A stretch of DNA of 64,000 bases from Bradyrhizobium sp. CCGB12 (lineage in GTDB: Bacteria; Pseudomonadota; Alphaproteobacteria; Rhizobiales; Xanthobacteraceae), in NCBI RefSeq assembly GCF_024199845.1, contig NZ_JANADO010000001.1:1860001-1924000 (forward strand). The letters run 5' to 3'. Numbering within the stretch: the stretch's first letter is position 1; each line of letters opens with the position of its first letter. The position numbers and the translations under genes were made by a program. The notes below the pieces were generated by a model. That model made no database searches and was not told where the DNA came from. It saw only the letters and a list, made by a program, of their open reading frames with translations. Shown here piece by piece: positions 15,654 to 23,421 of this stretch.

Positions 15654-16790
15654 CTATGGTATTTGATAAAGATGTACGCCGTAGCCTTGAAATTGGTCTT
15701 CGAATGAACCTTGCGAGATGGATATGTTCCGAGCCTCGCCGATAACGCGAGCACTGGACTGGTGAACGTCATTGACCGTGATCCGTGCTGTCGTCGGAGC
15801 GTTCTGCATCGCTACGGCAAAAATATACGTTGTATCTTTATACACCTTCACCATGGTTGCGATCGGGACCTGCGAGCTCACGGATATAGCCCCGGAAACG
15901 CTTGGACTCCTCAACGCTGGCGAGAGAGACTTGATCAATTGGTTCGTTCTCGTGACCTCGTCCACGATGTCGGGGTAACGGAAGATGGCGTCTTCCCGGA
16001 AAGTCGGCTTAAACTCATGCACAAAATAAAAAATTCCCGTTGCGCCATGAATCAATGCCATCCAGACCTCCGCCCGAACTTCCGCCGCTGTCGGCCGACG
16101 AGTTGGATCTAGTGCCGTCGTCTCAAGCGCCATCCATATACTTTGACCTGGGGAGGCGCGCTTCACCAGATTGCTGACACCGCGCGCAACATATTCCAGC
16201 TTACCTTTGACCTGTGGGGTCTCGGAGCCAATGGGATAAATGTCGTACGAGACGATATCGGCACCTTGCATCGCGACATTGTAGTAGCCTTGGTCGCCAT
16301 TGCATAAACCGCGGCCACGCCAGAATTCATTGGTCACACCCTGTCCAAAGTTGATCATCACCGGTCGCGTTCCGTCGCGGCTCTTCATCTCTCGGGTCCG
16401 GCGAGCAACTTTGTTTGCTGGGATACAGGTTACATGCCATCCTAATAATGGAAGGGGTTGTGCATTGTCTGGCTCGTCGCCCTGCATCCATGCCTTGATG
16501 ACGTGTCGATTAGGGGAGTTCAGCCCGACGTCATTCTGCTCGGCAACAGCGAGCATGTCCTGTTGCGCCAACGCGGCGAGTTGTGCCTCGGTGGGGCCCC
16601 CGTACAATCCAACGAACGTATTGATCCCGATCGCCTTGTAACCGGCAGCACGAGCGGGCGATTGGCTCCAAACGCCAATCGGAAAGAACTCGGCGTCGGT
16701 AGGAAATCCATTTACCTGCAACTCGGCGGCCGATGCGGCATTGCCAGCCAAGAGCAAGACTGCGCCAACTAATCTATAACCAAACGGCAT
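15654..16790 (-). CDS. secreted TIM-barrel glycosidase-like protein
   Basis: A 378-residue protein with a signal peptide (MPFGYRLVGAVLLLAGNAAS, cleavage near SAAEL). The mature protein has FFPIGVWSQSPARAAGYKAI and INTFVGLYGGPTEAQLAAL (first strands and helices of a barrel), KAWMQGDEPDNAQPLP, IWMALETTALDP and WMALIHGATGIFYFVHEF. The D-E-P-D and later E-T-T-A sites resemble the acid/base and nucleophile positions of clan A glycosidases, though that is inference. I recall it as a family of uncharacterised periplasmic proteins. The ATG at 16790 is chosen because the signal peptide starts there. A truncated second copy lies at 6724-7440. Confidence 0.65.
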   Translation of the reverse strand: MPFGYRLVGAVLLLAGNAASAAELQVNGFPTDAEFFPIGVWSQSPARAAGYKAIGINTFVGLYGGPTEAQLAALAQQDMLAVAEQNDVGLNSPNRHVIKAWMQGDEPDNAQPLPLLGWHVTCIPANKVARRTREMKSRDGTRPVMINFGQGVTNEFWRGRGLCNGDQGYYNVAMQGADIVSYDIYPIGSETPQVKGKLEYVARGVSNLVKRASPGQSIWMALETTALDPTRRPTAAEVRAEVWMALIHGATGIFYFVHEFKPTFREDAIFRYPDIVDEVTRTNQLIKSLSPALRSPSVSGAISVSSQVPIATMVKVYKDTTYIFAVAMQNAPTTARITVNDVHQSSARVIGEARNISISQGSFEDQFQGYGVHLYQIP

Positions 16791-17109
16791 GGCAGTGTGT
16801 GGCACTAACGAAGTCACTCCACTTCATTGCATCGACTCCCAGGCCGGCCTCCAAACCCTAACACATTTCAACCTATACTTTGCGTTACAGCCAAGCGGCG
16901 CCCGCGCACCCATAGCATCAGCAACCTGCCGCAGCTAATCATCGAGATCGCCGCGGATCTGTAGCGTCTGTTGACTGAGCCAAGACGCCTTGAGCGCTAG
17001 GCGAGACGCAGGTGTCGCAGTCCGGACACAGGGCCGCGAGAAATCGAAGGCGAGAGCGGAACCGGGGCAACACGGCTGAATTGTGGTCGGCGGTGGCGGC
17101 ACTTGCGGC
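16791..17109. other. upstream region, no gene supported
   Basis: Holds the presumed promoter of the glycosidase-like gene (reading leftward) and otherwise no convincing frame. It leads into the second copy of the 410-bp repeat. Confidence 0.35.
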
Positions 17110-17515
17110 CAAAGCCTGTCCGGAGGCCCCAGCATCATTATGCCCCCCGGCCCGATGCTGGGGTCCCCACGGGGGGCGATTCTGTACGAGGCGAACATTG
17201 GACGAGACTTGGAGAGTCGTTTTCGCGATTGGTTCGACGGCTATTGTCGCCGGAGGCGCGTTTTTAGCCATCCGGTTTATCATCGGATTGCACCTCTGAC
17301 TTCGATCTGAGTTGATCGCTATTCCCGCGTGCTGGTCCGGTGGCCCATGATGGCAAGTCGTCCATCACCACGGTCGAAGTCGGGGCGAACCTCAGCGCCG
17401 CGGTGGCCGCATCCATCACAGACGAAACGTGGCTCGATGTCGGACAGTCGAACGTCGTCCCGCCAGCGATCGGCGCTCAGCGCGACGTGGTGGCCGCAAT
17501 GGCAATACCCCATGA
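17110..17515. repeat. imperfect direct repeat, copy 2 (about 410 bp)
   Basis: Partner of 10327-10737. It contains the CCCCAGCATC...GATGCTGGGG hairpin, the tail of a small membrane peptide (TAIVAGGAFLAIRFIIGLHL, stop at 17299) and most of the zinc-ribbon gene on the minus strand. Confidence 0.8.
17319..17513 (-). CDS. small zinc-ribbon protein, copy 2
   Basis: A 64-residue protein starting MGYCHCGHHVALSADRW with FVCDGCGHRGAEVRPDFD later: both metal knuckles are kept. The frame is open up to 17702 and includes RVCIKCIGHASSDMP, another possible Cys pair, so a longer form from an upstream start is possible. The ATG at 17513 is preferred because the similarity to copy 1 starts at VYCHCG. Confidence 0.5.
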   Translation of the reverse strand: MGYCHCGHHVALSADRWRDDVRLSDIEPRFVCDGCGHRGAEVRPDFDRGDGRLAIMGHRTSTRE

Positions 17516-17783
17516 CCGAAGCTGATCGCGTGCCATGGAGGACGATATTACATCCCTCGTCGACTACGGGCATATCACTGCTCGCGTGGCCGATACACTT
17601 GATGCAGACACGTCCGTCCTGTTCTCTAGGCTTGGCTATAAAATCGTCGAACTCGCCGATTCCATAAGCCATCGACGAGGAGAGCTTTTCCACGCCCTCC
17701 ATCCCAACCGCGCCGAATTCGATGCGGAAGAGCGGGCAGAAGAGCTATCGCGATAGGCTTCCCCGGGGCGCAAAAAGGATAGG

Positions 17784-17808
17784 GCCCGGCCTAACCGCCG
17801 GGCTTTTT
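17784..17808 (+). terminator. rho-independent terminator
   Basis: GCCCGGC-CTAACC-GCCGGGC followed by TTTTT. A compact, textbook shape. No good plus-strand gene ends just before it; a weak frame at 17535-17756 is the nearest. Confidence 0.65.
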
Positions 17809-17951
17809 CATGTGAGCGGCGGCGGCTGGTTTTCGACTTCGCATCGAAGTCCACATCGGCGGGAAGCGTTACGACGAGCGCGGGCGGTCGAAGCCGGCGA
17901 GCTATCGGTGAGCGGTGCGGCGAGGAGTTGAGTTTTATTGCTTGACCGGCG

Positions 17952-18416
17952 CTACGGGGAGCCGGGACCGTATTTGATTGGTCTATTGAACCGTCTTGCC
18001 ATATCGGAATCGAAACGAAGTCGACTGTTGCATTCTGAACAGGTTACATGAGCGGCATCAGATCTCTGCAGTATCAACTTCTTTCGATTTTCATAGCAGT
18101 TTGCACAAATGTAATGAGGTGGAATGGTGCCACCAGCATCCGGCTTACGCGCGTAAGCGAATGTGTCGTCATAAATCTTGGTAAGCTGATAATTCTCCTT
18201 CTCAGCTTCCCATTTTTCAAAGCCAGCCAATTGTTTTTCGAGCTCGCCTATGCGCTCCAGGAGCGCCGTTTGCGCCTCGCGCGCCGCTAGGATTTTCTCC
18301 TGAAGGTCAATCACCGCCGAATTGCGAATGGTGGCATCATTAATGTCTTTGAGCGCCTTCGTCATATCCAGCGCGGTTTTAAGTGCGCTTACGCCTGCCA
18401 TGGCTTCGGAAATCAT
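17952..18416 (-). CDS. coiled-coil plus zinc-ribbon protein
   Basis: A 154-residue protein. Residues 1-75 are helical, with a coiled coil from about 30 to 75 (DLQEKILAAREAQTALLERI, GELEKQLAGFEKWEAEKENY). Residues 95-140 form a zinc ribbon: HYICANCYENRKK and HVTCSECNSRLRF. Proteins of this design occur in prophages and islands, with unknown role. GAGGA lies 8 bases before the ATG at 18416. It follows the 292-residue gene by 22 bases on the same strand and is probably co-transcribed. Confidence 0.6.
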   Translation of the reverse strand: MISEAMAGVSALKTALDMTKALKDINDATIRNSAVIDLQEKILAAREAQTALLERIGELEKQLAGFEKWEAEKENYQLTKIYDDTFAYARKPDAGGTIPPHYICANCYENRKKLILQRSDAAHVTCSECNSRLRFDSDMARRFNRPIKYGPGSP

Positions 18417-18438
18417 GAAGGGTCCTCGTTGGGGAGAT

Positions 18439-19317
18439 TCATTTGGTATCTCTTGGCTTAAGCAATCGCGAGACGGCGGTATCGAGCTCTGCCTCGTCCT
18501 TCATAACCTCGCTGAGTTTTTCCGCCAGCTCGGCTAGTACGACACGGATGTCGTGCGCGATCTCGAGGCAGTCTTCATCTGAGCGAGCATGCAAGCCATC
18601 ACTGAGCGCTGTGTGCAAAAGCGTGATTGGATTATGGCCCTTGATAAGAAGGCCCTGCGGGATTGCGTCTTTGACAAGGCTAACCGAGTTACTGAATTGA
18701 GTTTCGTTTTTGGCCCGCTCCAAGAGGTCCACGGTTTCTTTGGTTACCGAGAGAGTTACGGAGGCTTTGAGGATCTCATCGATGATCCGATTCTTTTGGT
18801 TCTCGACAACACGTCTATAATAGCTGAAGGCTCCGATGCCGAGACCCTGATTTTCGCATCGTCTTCCTCGCAGAAATACCTCTCGCTCATCACCGAGCAG
18901 CTTCAGAAGCCGAGTCGGCGTTGTGGGGCCGTATGGCGGAAATTCCCCAAGTTTCGTGACTTGACCGTGCTTCTCGGTGCCGATCGCGAACAACCGCACG
19001 GCGAACATCTTCCGCTGCCTTCGACAATTCGAACAGAGGAATTCTAGGAATCGATGGCTGATGCCGCCAGTAATAGTGACAGACCCATCGCTCACTGCCC
19101 TGTGAATCCTTGGCCCGTTGCATATGTCGTCTGTGCAGTGGATGAGAATGCCGGGCAGATCGAACGTGTACACAGGTCCACTAGATGGATTTGAGCGATG
19201 GCCGATGAGATAGAGATCGGCAATCGTCGTGCGGGTGTTAGGCGGGACACTTTCGAAAAATTCAGCGAGTGTGATGTTGGGTGCCTCGGTGGCAAGTTGT
19301 GGTTTTTCGGTCGTCAT
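18439..19317 (-). CDS. DUF4145-like protein with Cys knuckles
   Basis: A 292-residue protein. The N-terminal half has LIHCTDDICNGPRIH and FLEFLCSNCRRQRK, two Cys pairs that could bind zinc. The middle has IGAFSYYRRVVENQKNRIID, which resembles the G-A-x-x-Y-R-R core of DUF4145, a domain common in restriction and defence loci. The C-terminal third is helical (LLHTALSDGLHARSDEDCLE). GGAGG lies 6-9 bases before the ATG at 19317; an upstream start at 19389 adds Arg-rich unlikely residues. First gene of a two-gene minus-strand operon. Confidence 0.5.
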   Translation of the reverse strand: MTTEKPQLATEAPNITLAEFFESVPPNTRTTIADLYLIGHRSNPSSGPVYTFDLPGILIHCTDDICNGPRIHRAVSDGSVTITGGISHRFLEFLCSNCRRQRKMFAVRLFAIGTEKHGQVTKLGEFPPYGPTTPTRLLKLLGDEREVFLRGRRCENQGLGIGAFSYYRRVVENQKNRIIDEILKASVTLSVTKETVDLLERAKNETQFSNSVSLVKDAIPQGLLIKGHNPITLLHTALSDGLHARSDEDCLEIAHDIRVVLAELAEKLSEVMKDEAELDTAVSRLLKPRDTK

Positions 19318-19481
19318 TGCTCTCCTCCGCGGTGATCCAACCGCAACCAGCGGTCGAGAGCAACCCCAGGCGCGCCGAAGCGCCCCCAAAGGGGCGGATC
19401 TTAACCAAATCAGTTGAACTGGTGAGCGGAGCTTGGAAACTCCTGCCTACAGGCTTGCCGGCCTGAGTAGGCACTACAGCG

Positions 19482-19586
19482 TTGGCGGGCGATCTGCATG
19501 CACTCAGTAAGCGTCTGGTCATTGCGGGCGCGGATCTCGGTGCCATGGCGGCCAAGCAACTCCGGGCGTTGGAAAAGGACATGTGA
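19482..19586 (+). pseudogene. short remnant ending AAKQLRALEKDM
   Basis: After a TGA at about 19464 the plus strand reads AGDLHALSKRLVIAGADLGA, MAAKQLRALEKDM-stop with good codon use. With a TTG start at 19482 it would make 34 residues. It looks like the 3' end of a lost helical gene. Just downstream GCCCGCC/GGCGGGC (19597-19620) forms a small hairpin. Confidence 0.3.
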
Positions 19587-19862
19587 TCTGCTGCGAGCCC
19601 GCCGATTCACGCTGGCGGGCGTCTCCTTTGTTGCAGCAGCCACCGTTTGCGGGCGGTTGGTCGGTCCCGATGGAGAGGGCCCTAGCGCTCTTTAACCCTG
19701 GCGCGTCCAGAGGCGTCGGCGCACGCCTGCGGTCGCCTTAGGTGCCGCGGATCACGTCTGGACGATTGGGGGCTTGATTGATGCGGTGCTCCCGCTGGAG
19801 CCGAACCGCCCCGTGCGCATTAAACGGCAAGGTAATTCAGGGGTAAGCATAAGCTAGATGAT

Positions 19863-19880
19863 TTACAACAGGTGTTGCAA
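19863..19880. promoter_or_regulatory. operator-like palindrome upstream of the Panacea gene
   Basis: TTACAACA-GG-TGTTGCAA: the inner CAACA and TGTTG are exact inverted copies, and the outer arms match except one position. It lies 83 bases before the ATG of the Panacea gene in an AT-rich stretch. Toxin-antitoxin operons are often autoregulated through such sites, but here this is inference. Confidence 0.4.
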
Positions 19881-19962
19881 ATCAGCCACGTTTAACTACT
19901 TATTAGGCGTGTTATGGCAGCCAAGTGAGACAAGTACGTTCGAGTCGGAAAAGGAGGACGCC

Positions 19963-20403
19963 ATGAGCCATGTTTGTGACGTCGCCAAGTACATCCTGAA
20001 AAAACAGGGTACCGTTTCGGCGTGGAAGCTCCAGAAGCTCGTCTATTACTCTCAGGCTTGGTCCTTGGTTTGGGACGGGCGTCCGATGTTCAACGAACGT
20101 ATTGAGGCTTGGGCGAACGGGCCAGTGTGCCCCGATTTGTACGCGCAGCATCGCGGGCAATTCATGGTCTCGGACATCAAGTACGGCGACCCTGATAAGC
20201 TCGACAAGGACGCCAAAGAAACTATTGATGGCGTACTGAGCTACTATGGCGACAAGTCACCTCAGTGGCTGAGCGATCTCACGCACGCAGAGTCTCCTTG
20301 GAAGGATGCTCGTGGCGATCTCCCGTCCGGGGCATCGTGTCAGCGCGAAATCACGCAAGAGGCTATGGCGGCGTATTATGAATCCCTTCCGCCCGCGGCG
20401 TAA
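19963..20403 (+). CDS. Panacea-domain (DUF4065/SocA-like) antitoxin
   Basis: A 146-residue protein with the family hallmarks: VAKYILKKQGTVSAWKLQKL, VYYSQAWSLVWDGRPMF, ERIEAWANGPVCPDLYAQH, and the later PQWLSDLTHAESPWKDAR. Panacea domains act as antitoxins that neutralise many unrelated toxins, and SocA is a proteolysis adaptor of this family. AAGGAGG lies 6-7 bases before the ATG at 19963, which decides it over an upstream in-frame start at 19858. The next gene follows after 6 bases, the usual layout for such a pair. Confidence 0.8.
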   Translation: MSHVCDVAKYILKKQGTVSAWKLQKLVYYSQAWSLVWDGRPMFNERIEAWANGPVCPDLYAQHRGQFMVSDIKYGDPDKLDKDAKETIDGVLSYYGDKSPQWLSDLTHAESPWKDARGDLPSGASCQREITQEAMAAYYESLPPAA

Positions 20404-20409
20404 TAGCGC

Positions 20410-20853
20410 ATGGGAAAAAAGCAGCCCCGCAAGGCTTTCAATATTGCGGGGCCCAATAAGGTCCCCCGCGATGGTCAGCTAGCAGCAATCATTGCTGCTA
20501 AAAAGTTTTGTTGGCGCTTCGATCAAATCGATTGGGACGGTCCATTTGGCTGGTCAAAGATATTGACCAGTGATCTGGCGCGCGCTGTAATCCCCAAGCT
20601 GCACGACTACGAAAGCATGACTTGGGCGGAAATAGATGGACCCTCTGGGTCACATTCCGTCGATCTCGATCAGTTGTGTAAAGAGGCGCGCGACAGGCTA
20701 TCTAGTTTGAAGATGACGCACGTTGAAGTTCTGTTTTCTGTCCGGATGACCGGCCCAACGCGCGTATGGGGCGTCAAGGACGTTGCCATTTTGCGCGTTC
20801 TTTGGTGGGATCCAGACCATCAAGTTTGTCCGAGCCTGAAGAAAAATACCTAG
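20410..20853 (+). CDS. unrecognised partner of the Panacea gene, candidate toxin
   Basis: A 147-residue protein, basic at the front (MGKKQPRKAFNIAGP), with KKFCWRFDQIDWDGPFGW, a central acidic helix (SVDLDQLCKEARDRLSSL) and HVEVLFSVRMTGPTRVWGVK, ILRVLWWDPDHQVCPS at the end. The last part, V/L-L-W-W-D-P-x-H-x-V/I-x-P, is a strand pattern I recall from uncharacterised proteins with this kind of antitoxin neighbour. It starts 6 bases after the Panacea gene. Toxin function is inferred from this position only; no known toxin fold is evident. Confidence 0.55.
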   Translation: MGKKQPRKAFNIAGPNKVPRDGQLAAIIAAKKFCWRFDQIDWDGPFGWSKILTSDLARAVIPKLHDYESMTWAEIDGPSGSHSVDLDQLCKEARDRLSSLKMTHVEVLFSVRMTGPTRVWGVKDVAILRVLWWDPDHQVCPSLKKNT

Positions 20854-21215
20854 TGTCCCAATTCCCCTCTGCGGGTATCCACGAGAAAGGCCTGAGCCGG
20901 GCGGCGGCTGGGGCCTCGTCGGGGAATATTGCAGTGCCTAGTTGTCGAGGCTAGGCGCTGCGTCAAGCACTCGCCCGGCTTCGGGTTCCACCTAGATTGT
21001 CCTAAATTGCGTCTGCGCGGTGCCCCAACTTAGGGGTGGGCTCGAAGCTCCGCTGACGAGGCTCGATGTCCAGCGCCCGTCGCGTCTTTCGGGCACATCT
21101 CAGGGGCACTTCATCCGCTTGAGATCGGAGCAGCCACGAGCGATGACGCCGCCGGGCTCCCCGTGCGACTGCCCATAGACAGGGCGAACGGCCCAGCAGC
21201 ACGCCGAGCCACCGG
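20854..21215. other. intergenic stretch before the island edge
   Basis: Holds a GGCCTGAGCC...GGCTGGGGCC hairpin (about 20891-20914) that could end transcription of the Panacea operon, and otherwise no supported gene. Confidence 0.4.
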
Positions 21216-21234
21216 TTGCTACCATTTTGCTACC
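21216..21234. repeat. TTGCTACC direct repeat near the island edge
   Basis: TTGCTACC at 21216-21223 and again at 21227-21234, one helical turn apart and about 90 bases inside the tRNA-Trp fragment. Short direct repeats at this distance can be arm sites for a tyrosine recombinase, but no integrase gene is here to support it. Confidence 0.3.
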
Positions 21235-21320
21235 CAACGCGAAGGATTAGGGCGGGAATGCTTGGGACCGCAATCGAGGAAACGCTGGATAAATCAAGCC
21301 TTCCCGGGATTGAACATGAC

Positions 21321-21388
21321 AGGAGCGGACGCCGGTTGCCGAACTCCAAAACCGGGGGTCGCAGGTTCGAGCCCTGCCACTCCTGCCA
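21321..21388 (+). pseudogene. 3' part of tRNA-Trp (CCA anticodon), attachment scar
   Basis: From 21344 the sequence is that of a tRNA-Trp from the anticodon loop to the end: CTCCAAA, ACCGG stem strand, a perfect T-arm GCAGG-TTCGAGC-CCTGC, acceptor strand CACTCCT, then GCCA. The 5' side is wrong: AGGAGCG roughly fits the acceptor, but there is no D-arm and only about 25 bases before the loop, with CCGGT set 7 bases too far away. A 3' tRNA end with a foreign 5' side is the typical scar left where a tyrosine-recombinase element inserts. Confidence 0.7.
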
Positions 21389-21498
21389 GTAAAATCAATC
21401 ACTTACATCAGATGCTGATGGAATAGGGACGAGCACCCCCGTTTTGCGAATCGCAATCGGCGCGGCCGAGCCAGCTCCTGCGTTCGCGGGGGGCCCGC

Positions 21499-22260
21499 CT
21501 AGCGCGCCGGGGAGCGTTCGGCGTTGGCGGGGACCTGGCTGAGATCGACGTTGCGGATGGGAACGCCGCGGAGCAGCGAGAGGATGGTCCCCCCGAGCTC
21601 GAAATAGGTGCGCAGCCGCAGGGCACGGGACGACCCCTTGAGCTCCGCGTTCAGGCTGACCGGCACCTGGACGTGGGTGAGGCCGAGCTGAAGCAGCGAG
21701 ATCAACGCACAGATCTGATAGCCGTAGCCGTCGGCCTTGACCGCGATCTGGCGCAGCCATTTCACGGGGTAGACGATCATGCTGTGGTAGTCGGAAAGCC
21801 AGAAGCCGAACAGGCAGTTCAGGATGAACCGCAGCGTATGCGATTGGAGCGAGCGGTTGACCGAGCGGTCCGACTGGTTGTCGCGATAGGTGATGACGAT
21901 ATCGGCGGCACCTGCCGCCTTGAACATCCTGGCGATGCCTTCATTTTGAAAGGCGTGGTCGCCTGGAATGAGGGTGATGGCATCGAACTTCGCGCGCGAC
22001 AGGGCATATTCGAAGCCGGCACCGACACCCCGCCGTTCGGGGTTGTGATGCACGACGATGCGCGGTTCGCCGGCCGCGAACTCGTCCATGATCGCGCCGG
22101 TGGCGTCCGTGCTGCCGTCGTCGATCAGGAAGATCTCGAAATCGTCGAGCAATTCGCGGGCGAGCGGGAGCACGCCGTCGATGGTATCGGCGATCTTGTC
22201 CTGCTCGTTCAGTGCAGGGATGACGATGGTAAGCTTTTTTGCTGCCCTGGAAGGTGTCAT
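21499..22260 (-). CDS. family 2 glycosyltransferase (polyprenyl-phosphate sugar synthase type)
   Basis: A 253-residue protein: LTIVIPALNEQDKIADTIDG, FLIDDGSTDATG (nucleotide and metal binding), RRGVGAGFEYALSRA and LIPGDHAF, the order found in GT2/DPM1-like enzymes. The C-terminus has no clear membrane helices. Such enzymes often load a sugar onto a lipid phosphate carrier for a GT-C enzyme. It is the last gene of a minus-strand group with two small membrane proteins upstream, which would fit a lipid-linked sugar pathway. Confidence 0.8.
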   Translation of the reverse strand: MTPSRAAKKLTIVIPALNEQDKIADTIDGVLPLARELLDDFEIFLIDDGSTDATGAIMDEFAAGEPRIVVHHNPERRGVGAGFEYALSRAKFDAITLIPGDHAFQNEGIARMFKAAGAADIVITYRDNQSDRSVNRSLQSHTLRFILNCLFGFWLSDYHSMIVYPVKWLRQIAVKADGYGYQICALISLLQLGLTHVQVPVSLNAELKGSSRALRLRTYFELGGTILSLLRGVPIRNVDLSQVPANAERSPAR

Positions 22261-22399
22261 CGCACGCCCGCCGCTACTGTCACACTTGCTGTTGGAACCC
22301 CGGTCACAACTCTAGGTGATCCGAGCGGAGAGAACAATAAGAGGCTCGCTAGTAGTCCCCATAATCGACACGAAGCCGGCGAGTGTGTAATTCGCGCAA

Positions 22400-22906
22400 C
22401 TAATCGGAAAAATCGTAGAGGCTAGTATCGCCAATGCCAAAGACGTGGCGCAGCCGCCCGATGCGGCTCGCCATGTTCCGGCCTGCCGCGGTCGCCGCAT
22501 AGAGCGTGCCGACCTGTTCGACCAGGCCGCCGTCAACCAGAGTCTTGGTTCGTCCCTGGAACAGATTTGGAACCTGCTGCTCGATGATCTCCGAAAGTGG
22601 GGCTTTTCGTTCCGGCCGGCCCATAAGGCCGAGCAGGATGTCCAGCGACACCGATTTGTAGACTGCGCCAAAGGCGAAAACATAGGCCATGACGCAAAAT
22701 CCGAAAATCGACGCGGCGTCCCAGTAGTGGAACTGCGGAACGACGAGAATGCCGAGCACCACCCCGAAACCATGCGCGACGACCGCGGCGATCGCGAGCA
22801 GCATTACGGATGAAAGCGACCACGCGAAAGCGCGGGCCATGAGTTGCAGGGCAGGCGACAGCACGGCGAAGGCGACGACGGCGATCAATCCGACAAGGTA
22901 AGACAT
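22400..22906 (-). CDS. membrane protein with winged-helix-like tail
   Basis: A 168-residue protein with four predicted membrane helices in residues 1-105 (SYLVGLIAVVAFAVLSPALQ, SSVMLLAIAAVVAHGFGVVL, SIFGFCVMAYVFAFGAVYKS) and a C-terminal part LSEIIEQQVPNLFQGRTKTL-VDGGLVEQVGTLYAATAAG resembling a winged helix. It has the same layout as the protein encoded just upstream, so the two are probably distant relatives. The ATG at 22906 follows that gene's stop by 8 bases. Confidence 0.55.
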   Translation of the reverse strand: MSYLVGLIAVVAFAVLSPALQLMARAFAWSLSSVMLLAIAAVVAHGFGVVLGILVVPQFHYWDAASIFGFCVMAYVFAFGAVYKSVSLDILLGLMGRPERKAPLSEIIEQQVPNLFQGRTKTLVDGGLVEQVGTLYAATAAGRNMASRIGRLRHVFGIGDTSLYDFSD

Positions 22907-22914
22907 GGTGCTGC

Positions 22915-23421
22915 TCACCCAAGGCCCGTCGACAGACGAACCAGCTTGACGAGATGCGCAACCGCCACCCCCTTGGGTGTCGGCGCCAACCTGCCGTCTG
23001 CCGTCACCACCAACCCCGAGCCAATCAGGAGTTTCAGACGATTGTGCGTGAACGTGCCGAGATCGCCGCCCTGCATGTAGGCCGCAGCCCATTGCTCTAA
23101 GGTGAGAGGGCGTCCGGCCTTGACCAGTGCCGTGAGCAACGTCAGCGTGAAGCCCCAAGCCAGCAGGCTGAACAGGATGTAGCAAAACATCATCGCTGTC
23201 GCCAACAAGAAGAGACCGCCGAGCACGTCGTCGAGACGGCGTTGACCGGGGAGCGCGATGCAGGCGATCGCAAAAAGAACGACGACGCTGATGCAGCCCA
23301 GCCGAAAGCGGCGGCCGGACCCGCCAGTGGCCGCGATGCGCGCATAGCCCAGCAATAGCAATGGCAACGCGATGCTGAGACAAATCGCAGCGGCTTGCGC
23401 CGGGCCCGGTAGCATGTTCAT
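22915..23421 (-). CDS. membrane protein with winged-helix-like tail
   Basis: A 168-residue protein: helices ICLSIALPLLLLGYARIAAT, GCISVVVLFAIACIALPG, GLFLLATAMMFCYILFSLLA and TLLTALV, then FTHNRLKLLIGSGLVVTADG-RLAPTPKGVAVAHLV, which looks like a winged-helix end. Same length and design as its downstream neighbour. First gene of a run of three leading to the GT2 gene. Function unknown; a role in lipid-linked sugar handling is only suggested by position. Confidence 0.55.
   Translation of the reverse strand: MNMLPGPAQAAAICLSIALPLLLLGYARIAATGGSGRRFRLGCISVVVLFAIACIALPGQRRLDDVLGGLFLLATAMMFCYILFSLLAWGFTLTLLTALVKAGRPLTLEQWAAAYMQGGDLGTFTHNRLKLLIGSGLVVTADGRLAPTPKGVAVAHLVKLVRLSTGLG

Noticed and set aside
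17535..17756. 73-codon plus-strand frame before the terminator at 17784
   Set aside because: Partly protein-like, but the opposite strand is open over most of the same bases and carries a Cys pair (RVCIKCIGH); I could not decide and left it out.
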